20,377 nucleotides of DNA from an uncultured Eubacterium sp. (GCA_958446835.1 CAUCXT010000045.1:1-20377); one strand, 5' to 3'. Numbered from the stretch's first letter, positions 1-7,188 are shown. The notes: generated by a model from the letters alone, not told the origin. Translations and numbers: made by a program.

Positions 1-14
1 TTTATATTATACAT

Positions 15-206
15 TCAATTCGGAGCTGGAATCTCTCTACCAAGCTCTTTTGCCGTTTCTATCCACTCTCCAATGATAATTTCTACATTATGCAAGGCAC
101 GCTCAGGTGTTTCGCCATCAGCCATGCAACCTGAAAGCTCCAGAACCTCCGCAATAAAACATTCATCCGCCTCCGACTAATAAATCTCTATCTTATATTT
201 ATACAT
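15..206 (-). pseudogene. HicB-family antitoxin, broken by an in-frame amber codon
   Basis: Read on the minus strand from ATG at 206-204, this encodes a 63-residue HicB-like domain: an opening MYKYKIEIY, then SEADECFIAEV, SGCMADGETPERAL and a GEWIETAKELGREIP tail. This is the usual pattern of short solitary HicB proteins. Codon 10 (forward cta at 177-179) is TAG where the family normally has Trp (TGG), so one G-to-A change explains the lesion. Everything after it stays in frame to the natural TGA at 15-17. The gene still has a good ribosome-binding site (AGGAG, 10 nt before ATG). Family HicB proteins neutralise the HicA mRNA-interferase and bind DNA; no hicA is visible on the upstream side, which holds tRNAs. 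A restart at the internal Met (codon 28) would lose the first strands of the fold. The decay looks recent. Confidence 0.8.
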
Positions 207-222
207 TAAATATTATCTCCTG

Positions 223-255
223 CACGCAAAAACCGGAGACTCATCATCTCCGGTT
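223..255 (-). terminator. Intrinsic terminator of the tRNA operon
   Basis: AACCGGAGA (231-239) and TCTCCGGTT (247-255) form a perfect 9-bp stem with a 7-nt loop. On the minus strand the stem runs straight into TTTTT. It lies just after tRNA-Met and just before the ribosome-binding site of the broken hicB gene. Confidence 0.85.
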
Positions 256-263
256 CTGATTAG

Positions 264-337
264 TAGCGAGAAAGGGATTTGAACCCCTGACACCATGGGT
301 ATGAACCATGTGCTCTAGCCAACTGAGCTATCTCGCC
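264..337 (-). tRNA. tRNA-Met (anticodon CAT)
   Basis: The minus strand gives a complete cloverleaf. The acceptor is GGCGAGA against TCTCGCT (first pair G-U). The D arm has TAGCTCAGTTGG. The anticodon stem is CATGG/CCATG around loop TTCATAC, so the anticodon is CAT. The T arm holds GGTTCAAATCC. The 3' CCA is not encoded (CTA follows the discriminator A). The acceptor and loop fit elongator Met. The initiator is unlikely because the three G-C pairs at the base of the anticodon stem are missing. A tRNA-Ile(CAT) modified by TilS is possible but its loop is usually CTCATAA. It is co-transcribed with tRNA-Val, 18 nt upstream. Confidence 0.92.
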
Positions 338-355
338 ATATTAAATTGATAAGTA

Positions 356-428
356 TGGGGCCTATAGGGCTCGAACCTATGACCCTCTGCTTGTAAGGCA
401 GATGCTCTCCCAGCTGAGCTAAGACCCC
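356..428 (-). tRNA. tRNA-Val (anticodon TAC)
   Basis: The minus strand folds as a tRNA. The acceptor is GGGGTCT/AGGCCCC (one G-U pair), the D arm TAGCTCAGCTGG, the anticodon stem TCTGC/GCAGA around loop CTTACAA, and the T loop GGTTCGAGCC. Anticodon TAC reads Val codons. CCA is not encoded. It is the first gene of a two-tRNA operon with tRNA-Met. Confidence 0.94.
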
Positions 429-460
429 ATATTGCTTGCCATGAATTAGCTTGCTTAATT

Positions 461-489
461 ACTATATCACTCTGTTTAATAATTGTCAA
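461..489 (-). promoter_or_regulatory. Sigma-A promoter of the tRNA operon
   Basis: On the minus strand a perfect -35 TTGACA (484-489) is separated by 17 nt from -10 TATAGT (461-466). The predicted start is about 25 nt before the 5' end of tRNA-Val. Confidence 0.85.
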
Positions 490-521
490 CAACTTTTTTA
501 TTTTTATTCATTATTTTATGG

Positions 522-573
522 GACAAGGGTATGGTACGCGTCCTAATACCTGTACACATACCATTCCCCTGTC
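522..573. repeat. Imperfect palindrome behind the ABC permease gene
   Basis: GACAAGGGTATGGTA (522-536) pairs with TACCATTCCCCTGTC (559-573), 13 of 15 positions, around a 22-nt loop. It sits 14 nt after the permease stop, where a terminator would be expected, but the minus strand after it is A-rich rather than U-rich, so it is not a standard intrinsic terminator. It shares the GGGACA...CCTGT-type outer arms with the palindrome at 2863-2891 on the other side of the ABC cassette, so it could belong to an interspersed palindromic repeat family. Confidence 0.5.
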
Positions 574-586
574 GCATATCCACCCA

Positions 587-2149
587 TTATCTCACCTTGA
601 ACGTATAATTGGAAAAATGGTACACCAGAGTTGCCGACAAGCTGAGCATAGCCGCCAATGCAGCTGCAAGAACCATATCGAAAACAAACGCCGTGCAGGA
701 GACATAAACACAGCCATAGCAGATAGCAAGCATTCCGGCATGTGCAGCGAAGAAGGTATACCCCTTAACCTTAAACTCACTGTTGTAAGGCTGGCATATA
801 TAATATACCAGCAGATTAAACACTGCATAGAACACTGCCAACAATATTATCCCGACGCATACAGGCACTATCGCAGCTATATTCTTTGCATTTCCCGATG
901 CCATCCCCACAATTATAAATGCAACGCACAAAACTATTGCCTGAAAAACTTCACATACTGTCATCATTTTCAAGCGTACAACATAGTTAAGAAAGTTATA
1001 CCTTTTTCCGACGTAGCTTCGTGACTGCAATATATCATGGTCTATATAGCAGAACATCGCCTTGCACAGCTTCGGAGTGACTGAAAGGCAGTACATGATA
1101 AATACCATTATCGGCATAGCATTGCACATGACATTCCATATTGTATCGCGTGTGCCCTGCTGTGACATGCGGCATATCACACTTGCGCCTACGCAGGCTA
1201 TTACTATAAGAATACATCTTGCCGCTACAGCATTTCTTATGTAATCAAAATTTCTTTTAAAGAATACTTTGTGGAGATATTCCAGACCTCTTTTTCTATC
1301 CTTTTCATAGATATGAAAATATCCGTCCTTTGAGTATTCGTTTAGCAGCATATCTCCATATCTGCTCTCGTCCGTATCACTTTCACCATCACGTAATTTC
1401 AAGCGCTCTATGTATTTTCCTGCTATATAACCATATCCTGTATAGTTAAACAATACATATAGGGCAACTGCTGCCAGAATGAGTGCTGCCATCAGCCATA
1501 CATAATTATATATATAGCCTGTAAAGTCAACAACTCTGCTTCTGAGGAATGAAAAACCATACGTCATAAAGACACATGTCCCCATTATAGCAATTGTGAC
1601 AATCGTCAACTCACTTATCATTTTCCCGGTATATCTAAATACATACAGGTTGATAAGCTCTCCTACCAGTCTTGAAACGAGCACCCATACCGTAAGGTAA
1701 AATGCATGTCCAAAGTCTAATCCTATCAGGCAATATGCAATCCCAAATCCTAATCCATCAACTAAAAGCTTATAGATCATTCTCTCTTTAAAAAAGAGTG
1801 ATGGTTCAACATGCATGGTTACAAGCAAAAAGTGTGCATCCTCATCCACCTCAAACATTCCCGAATTGATAAGAGAACCGCATATGCAACTCAAAAAAAC
1901 GGTAAAATACACCATCGACTGTCTGAGCTGAAAACCTTCCCATACACTGATTGTCGACAAAATTCTATATGGAATATACATAAACAGCAGAACATATACT
2001 ATTTTGGTTACTATGTCGAGTACTATTTTCAGTGCGGCATTAACCACGGACGATTTCCTGACATTCTGCCCTATATGCAGCATATTTCTCAATCTTCCGC
2101 TCTCATTATCCGCTTCAAGGAGAAACTGATACAATATCCTCTCTCTCAT
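587..2149 (-). CDS. Polytopic membrane protein, probable ABC transporter permease
   Basis: This 520-residue protein has two blocks of hydrophobic segments. The first (about residues 40-240) holds six or so membrane helices. A charged cytoplasmic stretch follows (about 245-300, with RLKLRDGESDTDES and YEKDRKRGLEYLHK). The second block (about 305-515) holds another five or six helices. I recognise no substrate motif. It is called a permease from its topology and because its ATG directly abuts the TAA of the upstream ABC-ATPase-like gene (2150), with ribosome-binding site GGGGAGG inside that gene's end. That coupling indicates a stoichiometric pair. The two-block plan resembles EcsB/YthQ-type exporters, but that is only an analogy. 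With the partner ATPase degenerate, transport by this pair alone is doubtful. Confidence 0.7.
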   Translation of the reverse strand: MRERILYQFLLEADNESGRLRNMLHIGQNVRKSSVVNAALKIVLDIVTKIVYVLLFMYIPYRILSTISVWEGFQLRQSMVYFTVFLSCICGSLINSGMFEVDEDAHFLLVTMHVEPSLFFKERMIYKLLVDGLGFGIAYCLIGLDFGHAFYLTVWVLVSRLVGELINLYVFRYTGKMISELTIVTIAIMGTCVFMTYGFSFLRSRVVDFTGYIYNYVWLMAALILAAVALYVLFNYTGYGYIAGKYIERLKLRDGESDTDESRYGDMLLNEYSKDGYFHIYEKDRKRGLEYLHKVFFKRNFDYIRNAVAARCILIVIACVGASVICRMSQQGTRDTIWNVMCNAMPIMVFIMYCLSVTPKLCKAMFCYIDHDILQSRSYVGKRYNFLNYVVRLKMMTVCEVFQAIVLCVAFIIVGMASGNAKNIAAIVPVCVGIILLAVFYAVFNLLVYYICQPYNSEFKVKGYTFFAAHAGMLAICYGCVYVSCTAFVFDMVLAAALAAMLSLSATLVYHFSNYTFKVR

Positions 2150-2782
2150 TTATCTGCCTCCCCGAAGTTTTCCATCCACAACACTTACTTCCTCGTCACC
2201 TATAAACACGGAAATAGACTTATCCCTGCACCCAACGAGAACTATGCCGTTCTCTTTTATGCAATCCAGATAGTTTTTTATTTTCTTGAGAAATTCTACA
2301 TTCTTGATGTTCTTTATACTGTCAATTATGAGTACTGTAGGCATGGTTATCAGAAAACAGAGATACTGCAGCCTTATTCTCTCATCCAAAGTGAAATCTC
2401 TTAAAAGCCTATCTCCCCTGATATTCGAAAGCTCACCCATCTCAAGATATTCCTCTATCGATTTAACATCTTTGATACTACTTCGGTTCATATCTATATA
2501 ATATTTAAGAAATTCCCTAATCGTAAGGAATTCAGGAAATACCGGCTCCTCAGGGAACCTTGAAACCATGGCAGGAGCCATACAGTTCCTTCCATTACAT
2601 ATAAGTTCAATCTTCCCGGAATCGGAAGCTCTTCCATAAACAATGCTGTTAAACAATGCATCCCTGCTGCCATCCGGTGCATTTATACAATATACATTCC
2701 CCTGATAAAATGTATACGCCACATCATCAAGCAGTGTTTCATCTTCATTGGTAATTGTAAGATTTCTTATCAAAAGTTTCAT
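2150..2782 (-). CDS. Degenerate ABC transporter ATP-binding protein (pseudo-ATPase)
   Basis: This 210-residue protein keeps the order and spacing of an ABC ATPase domain but has lost its chemistry. The Walker A region (residues 35-43) reads APDGSRDAL where GPNGAGKST is expected, so the Lys and Ser/Thr are gone. The Q-loop Gln is Glu78 in RFPEEP. The LSGGQ signature is replaced around 127-135 by LRDFTLDER. Walker B keeps Asp154 (LIIDS), but the catalytic Glu is Ser155. The switch His is Arg186 (VGCRDK). The frame is intact, the gene has a promoter and ribosome-binding site, and it is coupled to the permease behind it, so it looks maintained rather than decaying. Canonical length would be 210-240. 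It may be a structural or regulatory subunit, or may pair with another active ATPase. Confidence 0.75.
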   Translation of the reverse strand: MKLLIRNLTITNEDETLLDDVAYTFYQGNVYCINAPDGSRDALFNSIVYGRASDSGKIELICNGRNCMAPAMVSRFPEEPVFPEFLTIREFLKYYIDMNRSSIKDVKSIEEYLEMGELSNIRGDRLLRDFTLDERIRLQYLCFLITMPTVLIIDSIKNIKNVEFLKKIKNYLDCIKENGIVLVGCRDKSISVFIGDEEVSVVDGKLRGGR

Positions 2783-2832
2783 CTATTACAAACCTCTTTT
2801 TAGAATATAATTCATATCATTTCAACGCACTA

Positions 2833-2861
2833 ACTATAACATAAAGCTCCCACGTTTGCAA
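2833..2861 (-). promoter_or_regulatory. Promoter of the ABC cassette
   Basis: On the minus strand -35 TTGCAA (2856-2861) and -10 TATAGT (2833-2838) are 17 nt apart, giving a leader of about 45 nt before the ATG at 2782. Confidence 0.6.
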
Positions 2862-2862
2862 T

Positions 2863-2891
2863 GGGACAGTGGTGTCAGACCCCTGTGTCCC
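2863..2891. repeat. 29-bp palindrome between divergent promoters
   Basis: An odd-length dyad is centred on 2877: GGGACA (2863-2868) pairs with TGTCCC (2886-2891), then GG/CC and GTC/GAC continue to the centre. Eleven of 14 pairs match. It contains GTGTCAGACCCC. It lies exactly between the -35 boxes of the leftward ABC promoter and the rightward PAP2 promoter, so it could be a shared operator. Its GGGACA arms resemble those of the 522-573 palindrome, so it could equally be a member of an interspersed repeat family. Confidence 0.55.
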
Positions 2892-2904
2892 AACAAAAAA
2901 GCAC

Positions 2905-2933
2905 TTGTCTATCCCATCACGCTATGTTATCAT
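2905..2933 (+). promoter_or_regulatory. Candidate promoter of the PAP2 gene
   Basis: TTGTCT (2905-2910) and TATCAT (2928-2933) are separated by 17 nt, about 60 nt before the chosen start codon. Confidence 0.5.
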
Positions 2934-2996
2934 ATTACAATGCCTATGAAAAAGCACAACAGAGTATATATACATTTTGAAAGACGAGGGGAAGTC

Positions 2997-3644
2997 ATGA
3001 AAAAATTTATGTCAAAGTATAAGCACGCGCTGCTTACACTGTACACACCGGTATATCTATTATGTTTTCAATATCTGGAAAAGACAATCACAACTGAATT
3101 TACAGCACTCAATTCACCTATTGATAACTTAATTCCTTTTATACCTGTATTTATAATACCTTATCTGCTTTGGTTTGTCTATGTGGCGGGAAGTGCCGTA
3201 TATTTTATATTTAATTCACAGCGTGATTTTATAAAGCTTATGAGTTTTCTGATTATCGGAATGACTGCTTATATTATTATCTGCTATATTTTTCCTAATG
3301 GACTATATGAGTTCCGTCCGGCAAAGCTTAATGAGGACAATATAATCAACAAGCTTGTAGCATGGCTTTACAAAACGGACACCTCCACCAATGTGTTTCC
3401 AAGCATACATGTCTATAATTCAATAGGAGTTCATGTGGCAATCAATAAATCCGATAAGATAAAGAGCCGTTTTATCAAAAATGCCTCTTTTGTGCTCTGT
3501 GTACTGATCTGCCTGTCAACAATATTCTTAAAGCAGCATTCGATAATTGATGTTGTCGGCGGCTGTGTTATGGGACGCATAGTATATATTCTGATATATA
3601 AAACCAGATTTGCAGCGTATGTTGACGAAAAGGCTTGGAACTAA
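2997..3644 (+). CDS. PAP2-superfamily membrane phosphatase
   Basis: This 215-residue membrane protein carries the three PAP2 catalytic motifs: YEFRP (residues 104-108), PSIH (135-138) with the general-acid His138, and SxxFLKQHSIID (174-185) with nucleophile His181 and partner Asp185. Hydrophobic segments lie near 10-25, 45-70, 80-100, 163-178 and 186-200. Family members remove phosphate from lipid phosphates such as phosphatidate or undecaprenyl pyrophosphate at the membrane, or act as related transferases; the exact substrate cannot be told. The reading frame is open further upstream, but ATG at 2997 is chosen because AGGGG lies 6 nt before it and because the upstream extension has no membrane or domain character. 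The gene is alone, ends in a bidirectional terminator, and is divergent from the ABC cassette. Confidence 0.82.
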   Translation: MKKFMSKYKHALLTLYTPVYLLCFQYLEKTITTEFTALNSPIDNLIPFIPVFIIPYLLWFVYVAGSAVYFIFNSQRDFIKLMSFLIIGMTAYIIICYIFPNGLYEFRPAKLNEDNIINKLVAWLYKTDTSTNVFPSIHVYNSIGVHVAINKSDKIKSRFIKNASFVLCVLICLSTIFLKQHSIIDVVGGCVMGRIVYILIYKTRFAAYVDEKAWN

Positions 3645-3689
3645 TTTTTAGATTTATCACGAATAATACAAAATCATACATTTTCAATC

Positions 3690-3754
3690 AAAAAGCGTTG
3701 GCAATATTGACCCACAGAATCACCTGTACATGTCAATACATGCCAACGCTTTTT
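3690..3754. terminator. Bidirectional nested terminator between convergent genes
   Basis: AAAAAGCGTTGGCA (3690-3703) pairs perfectly over 14 bp with TGCCAACGCTTTTT (3741-3754). A second inner stem, ATTGAC (3706-3711) with GTCAAT (3732-3737), extends it. T-runs exist on both strands, so it can end both the PAP2 transcript and the glycosyltransferase operon. Confidence 0.85.
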
Positions 3755-3774
3755 AATTGTATCAATCGTATGTC

Positions 3775-4800
3775 TTAGTTAAATCCAATTATCTTCTGGA
3801 AAAGCCTGTATCCTGCCCTCTGGACTCCTCTTGCAAGCTTTCCTTCCCAGCTTAGGGCAATTCCCATAAATGTACGCTTAATATTCTTATAGAGCTTAGG
3901 ATTTTTCTCTTTAAGATACATCCACAACTCATGCTTTTTCCTGTAATTCTCTTCATCCTTCGAGAGGACACAGAACGCTGAGGATATTGTCATCATTATA
4001 TTCACATAGTTCTGCATGTACTTCATACACGGACGTTCATCTATCGCGTCATAATCAAAATAGTCGATCATAAGCTTATTGACTCTTATCTGCTGATCTA
4101 TTCTCTTAATCATGACTGCCTCATTTACCGACTGGTCATCCCTGCCGATAAAGTAATGATAAAATACCACATCCGTGTAATACATCTTCTTGACATAAGG
4201 AAGCGGATTGAAAATAAAGATATTATCCACATAGAATGTATGCTTAGGCAGCTTAAGCCCGCATTCCCTTAAAAGCTCTGTCCTGTAAATTACAGAATGC
4301 ATAAGAATGTACTGAGCCACCCTGAAGTGTCCGACATCATGCCATGTAAAGTATTTATCTCTCGGCAATACATTATGATAACTCATAACCTTCTTATGGT
4401 GTGCTCCCTGCTTATCGTACACAAAATTGGAGATAAGCATGTCAAGCCTATCATCATTCGCAAGTGATTTTTTCATAATGTCCAGAAGCTTCCTGTACGC
4501 TTTTTTGTCAACCCAGTCATCACTGTCAACAACCTTAAAAAATGCTCCTGTCGCGTTGGCGAGTCCCGTATTTACAGCCTCGCCATGACCTCCGTTTTCC
4601 TGATGTACAGCTTTTACAATCGAAGGGTATTTTTCCGCGTATCTGTCAGCAATCGCCGCTGTATCATCCTTGGTAGAACCATCGTCAACTATAATAATCT
4701 CAACTTCTTCACCGCCCTCTAACAGTGAATTGATACATTTCTCCATGTATGCCTGTGAATTGTAACATGGAACTGCAATAGATAGTATTTTACTATTCAT
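3775..4800 (-). CDS. Family 2 glycosyltransferase
   Basis: The 341-residue protein begins with a GT-A fold typical of GT2: SIAVPCYNS (7-15), EIIIVDDGST (34-43), the ENGGHGEAVNTGL acceptor-side loop (68-80) and DSDDW (92-96), the DxD-type metal and nucleotide-sugar site. The C-terminal third carries aromatic and basic segments but no clear membrane helix. Such enzymes move a sugar from a nucleotide donor to a cell-surface glycan or lipid; donor and acceptor are not readable here. Its ATG overlaps the end of the upstream CPBP gene by 8 nt, showing translational coupling. It is the last gene of the Mrp-HAD/CPBP/GT2 operon and stops 20 nt before the terminator. Confidence 0.88.
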   Translation of the reverse strand: MNSKILSIAVPCYNSQAYMEKCINSLLEGGEEVEIIIVDDGSTKDDTAAIADRYAEKYPSIVKAVHQENGGHGEAVNTGLANATGAFFKVVDSDDWVDKKAYRKLLDIMKKSLANDDRLDMLISNFVYDKQGAHHKKVMSYHNVLPRDKYFTWHDVGHFRVAQYILMHSVIYRTELLRECGLKLPKHTFYVDNIFIFNPLPYVKKMYYTDVVFYHYFIGRDDQSVNEAVMIKRIDQQIRVNKLMIDYFDYDAIDERPCMKYMQNYVNIMMTISSAFCVLSKDEENYRKKHELWMYLKEKNPKLYKNIKRTFMGIALSWEGKLARGVQRAGYRLFQKIIGFN

Positions 4801-5680
4801 ACTCCTCGACTACCTCACTCTTTTTTTCCGGCTTGGTTCCGGCATTATAGTTATATATATATTTCAATAGAAATACAGTAATTACAAGACATATTACCAT
4901 GGCTGCAAGTACCACGAAGCCGTTTATAAATCCCTCCGGCATAAATTCCGTGATAAGTACGGAAATCAAATTGGCTCCAATGTGAAAAATAACCGGCGCC
5001 CAGATTGACTTCATTTTTTCATAGACAAACGCCAGCATAATTCCAATTATAAAAGCATATACGAACTGTACCAGATTTCCATGAAATATACCAAAAAACG
5101 CAGCCGATACAAGTATTGCCGTCTTAGCACTGCATAAATCCCTCAGCCTTTTATATATCATTCCCCTGAATAATAATTCCTCAAGCACAGGTGCAGCTAT
5201 AACAGCAGATACTATTTCCATCAAGATACCGCCTGAATATATTATCTGCGAGACCTGCTGATATTTAGGTGAAAAATACGCAAGCCCACTGAGTGAAACT
5301 ATGGCATTGACGCTCACAGCCGCACTCATTCCAAGTACAGCTATAAGACACACATTCTTTATATTCAGACCGGTATATGAAAATCCCTGCAGTTGTATTC
5401 TTTTCCTGTCATCACGCTTTAGCAGGATGGCAAACACAGGCATTAACACAAGGTTCGTAAGTGCAGTAATCAAAAGGCTGTATTTATTTATCAGTTGTGT
5501 AAGCTGTTCATTCATTGCCGTGATATCCGATGAAACGATAATATCTCCACTCTTTATCGCAAGCCTCGTCAATACAAGCATTGAGCCGTACTGAACCGCA
5601 AATGCAACCACAAAATATATCAGTACCGGATATATCAGCCTCCATACTTCCTTCAAAGTTTTTTTCAAAGCGCTCTCCAT
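4793..5680 (-). CDS. CPBP-family intramembrane glutamic endopeptidase
   Basis: This 295-residue polytopic protein has the CPBP (CAAX protease/Abi) motifs in order: EELLFR (residues 167-172, catalytic Glu pair and Arg), FGIFH (196-200, His200) and FHIGAN (232-237, His233). Helices lie near 14-38, 66-88, 108-132, 152-166, 185-215, 227-245 and 252-275, followed by a charged tail. Family members are membrane proteases related to Rce1 and are often linked to bacteriocin self-immunity or membrane-protein processing; no specific substrate is indicated. It starts 8 nt after the Mrp-HAD stop with only a weak ribosome-binding site (CAGCGGA), so its translation probably depends on the upstream gene. Its end overlaps the glycosyltransferase start. 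Confidence 0.87.
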   Translation of the reverse strand: MESALKKTLKEVWRLIYPVLIYFVVAFAVQYGSMLVLTRLAIKSGDIIVSSDITAMNEQLTQLINKYSLLITALTNLVLMPVFAILLKRDDRKRIQLQGFSYTGLNIKNVCLIAVLGMSAAVSVNAIVSLSGLAYFSPKYQQVSQIIYSGGILMEIVSAVIAAPVLEELLFRGMIYKRLRDLCSAKTAILVSAAFFGIFHGNLVQFVYAFIIGIMLAFVYEKMKSIWAPVIFHIGANLISVLITEFMPEGFINGFVVLAAMVICLVITVFLLKYIYNYNAGTKPEKKSEVVEEYE

Positions 5681-5688
5681 TCCGCTGT

Positions 5689-7107
5689 CTATCTTATGAT
5701 ATCAGCTATTGCTTCAACATTCTCTGCGATAAAATCAGGATGTTCTGCGGTAAGCTCCTGCATTGAACCGTAACCGTAAGCAACCGCCATACACGGAATT
5801 CCCGCCTCTTTTGCTCCGATAATATCATGCTTGCGGTCTCCGACCATTATAGGGCTCTTATGTGATAAGCCCTTCTCATCAAGCAGCTCAAAAGCATATT
5901 TTATGACATCGGATTTCCTTGTACGTGTTCCGTCAAGCTCACTTCCGGCGGCCACATCGAAATATTTCATAAGGTCAAAATGCTCAAGCACAACCTTCAC
6001 AAGCATTGTTGGCTTGGAGCTGGCAACGGCAAGCCTGATACCTCGGCTCTTAAGCTTAGCAAGAACCTTGTCAATTCCCGGATACATCTTGTTCTCATAC
6101 ACACCTATAGGATTGTATCTCTCACGGTATTTATTAACACACACTAACGCTGTTTTCTCATCAAGATTATACCTCTCCATAAAATGTTCTTTGAGAGGCG
6201 GTCCTATAAAGTCCTCAAGATTATCAAGATCCGGCTCATCTATCCCAATACCGGCAAGCGCATACTGCACACAGGAGGTGATTCCCTGCTTAGGGTCCGT
6301 GAGTGTTCCGTCAAGATCAAACAGCACTGTGTCGAAAAGGCCGCTCACAATCGGTGTCACATCCACAGGCTCCTCAAATTCAAAGTATCTGCCCTCATCA
6401 GCCGACTTGGCAAGTCCCGGATTGATAGGAAGCTTAGCGAGAACAGGCACGCCGATTGCCTCTGCCTCCTCATCAATATGGCTCTCACCGAATATCTTCT
6501 CAACCCTTCCACAGTCCGGGCATCTATAATAGCTGTAATTCTCTATTATTCCAAGCACCGGAACATCCATCTTGGCTGCCATGTTGTATGCCTTCTTCAC
6601 AATCATTGAGACAAGGCTCTGCGGTGAGGTCACAAGCACAATTCCATCAATAGGCAGCGACTGGAAAACAGTAAGCGGAACATCCCCTGTTCCCGGCGGC
6701 ATGTCAACTAAGAGAAAATCAAGCTCTCCCCAGTATACATCCGTATAGAACTGCTTAACCCAGTTAGCGATAACAGGTCCTCTCCATATAACCGCGTCAT
6801 CCTCATTCTTCAAGAGAAGGTTCATGGAGATTATCTTTATTCCCTCCGCCGAACAAGGAGGTATAATTCCCTTGTCATTCTCCTCACAGCGCTGTGCTAT
6901 CCCCATCATACGCGGTATTGACGGTCCTGTTATGTCGGCGTCCATTATTCCAACCTTGTATCCCATAGACGCAAGCTGGCGCGCAAGTGCACATGTAACC
7001 GTTGATTTTCCGACTCCACCCTTGCCGCTCACAACGCCTATAATTCTTTTAATATCAGAAAAGGCATTTCCATTTACAAGAAAGCTCTTCTTAACATCTG
7101 CGTTCAT
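5689..7107 (-). CDS. Mrp/NBP35-type ATPase fused to a HAD phosphatase
   Basis: A 472-residue two-domain protein. Residues 1-256 are an Mrp/ApbC/NBP35 P-loop ATPase: deviant Walker A GKGGVGKST (28-36), MDADITGPSIPRMMG, the DMPPGTGD loop, TSPQ, and a CPDC pair that in this family holds a bridging Fe-S cluster for delivery to apo-proteins. Residues 257-472 are a full HAD hydrolase of the phosphoglycolate/pyrophosphate phosphatase type: FDLDGTLTD (motif I), ASSK (motif II), a motif III Lys in RKSDVIK and MVGDRKHD (motif IV). The junction PIVSGLFDTVLFD has no linker, stop or frameshift signature. The frame opens 8 codons earlier, but ATG at 7107 is chosen because GGAGG lies 6 nt upstream. It is the first gene of an operon with a CPBP protease and a GT2. 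Each domain is intact, so both activities are plausible. Confidence 0.88.
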   Translation of the reverse strand: MNADVKKSFLVNGNAFSDIKRIIGVVSGKGGVGKSTVTCALARQLASMGYKVGIMDADITGPSIPRMMGIAQRCEENDKGIIPPCSAEGIKIISMNLLLKNEDDAVIWRGPVIANWVKQFYTDVYWGELDFLLVDMPPGTGDVPLTVFQSLPIDGIVLVTSPQSLVSMIVKKAYNMAAKMDVPVLGIIENYSYYRCPDCGRVEKIFGESHIDEEAEAIGVPVLAKLPINPGLAKSADEGRYFEFEEPVDVTPIVSGLFDTVLFDLDGTLTDPKQGITSCVQYALAGIGIDEPDLDNLEDFIGPPLKEHFMERYNLDEKTALVCVNKYRERYNPIGVYENKMYPGIDKVLAKLKSRGIRLAVASSKPTMLVKVVLEHFDLMKYFDVAAGSELDGTRTRKSDVIKYAFELLDEKGLSHKSPIMVGDRKHDIIGAKEAGIPCMAVAYGYGSMQELTAEHPDFIAENVEAIADIIR

Positions 7108-7159
7108 CATCTTCCTCCAAAATTCACCCATATTACTTTCGAAAAGTTTATACTAGGTT

Positions 7160-7188
7160 ATGATAACACAATTGTACATTTATTTCAA
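7160..7188 (-). promoter_or_regulatory. Promoter of the Mrp-HAD operon
   Basis: On the minus strand -35 TTGAAA (7183-7188) and -10 TATCAT (7160-7165) are spaced 17 nt. It is back to back with the thiT promoter, with only 24 nt between the -35 boxes. Confidence 0.65.

Noticed and set aside
264..337. tRNA with CAT anticodon as initiator or TilS-modified Ile tRNA
   Set aside because: The anticodon stem lacks the initiator G-C triplet and the loop differs from the usual Ile2 loop; elongator Met fits best.
518..1024. A 168-codon forward frame antisense to the ABC permease
   Set aside because: It has low-complexity His/Tyr/Cys-rich composition with no ribosome-binding site, and the opposite strand encodes a coherent membrane protein.
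5831..6529. A 232-codon open frame antisense to the Mrp-HAD gene
   Set aside because: It mirrors a real coding frame, is Ser/Pro/Leu-rich as such shadows are, and has no start context.
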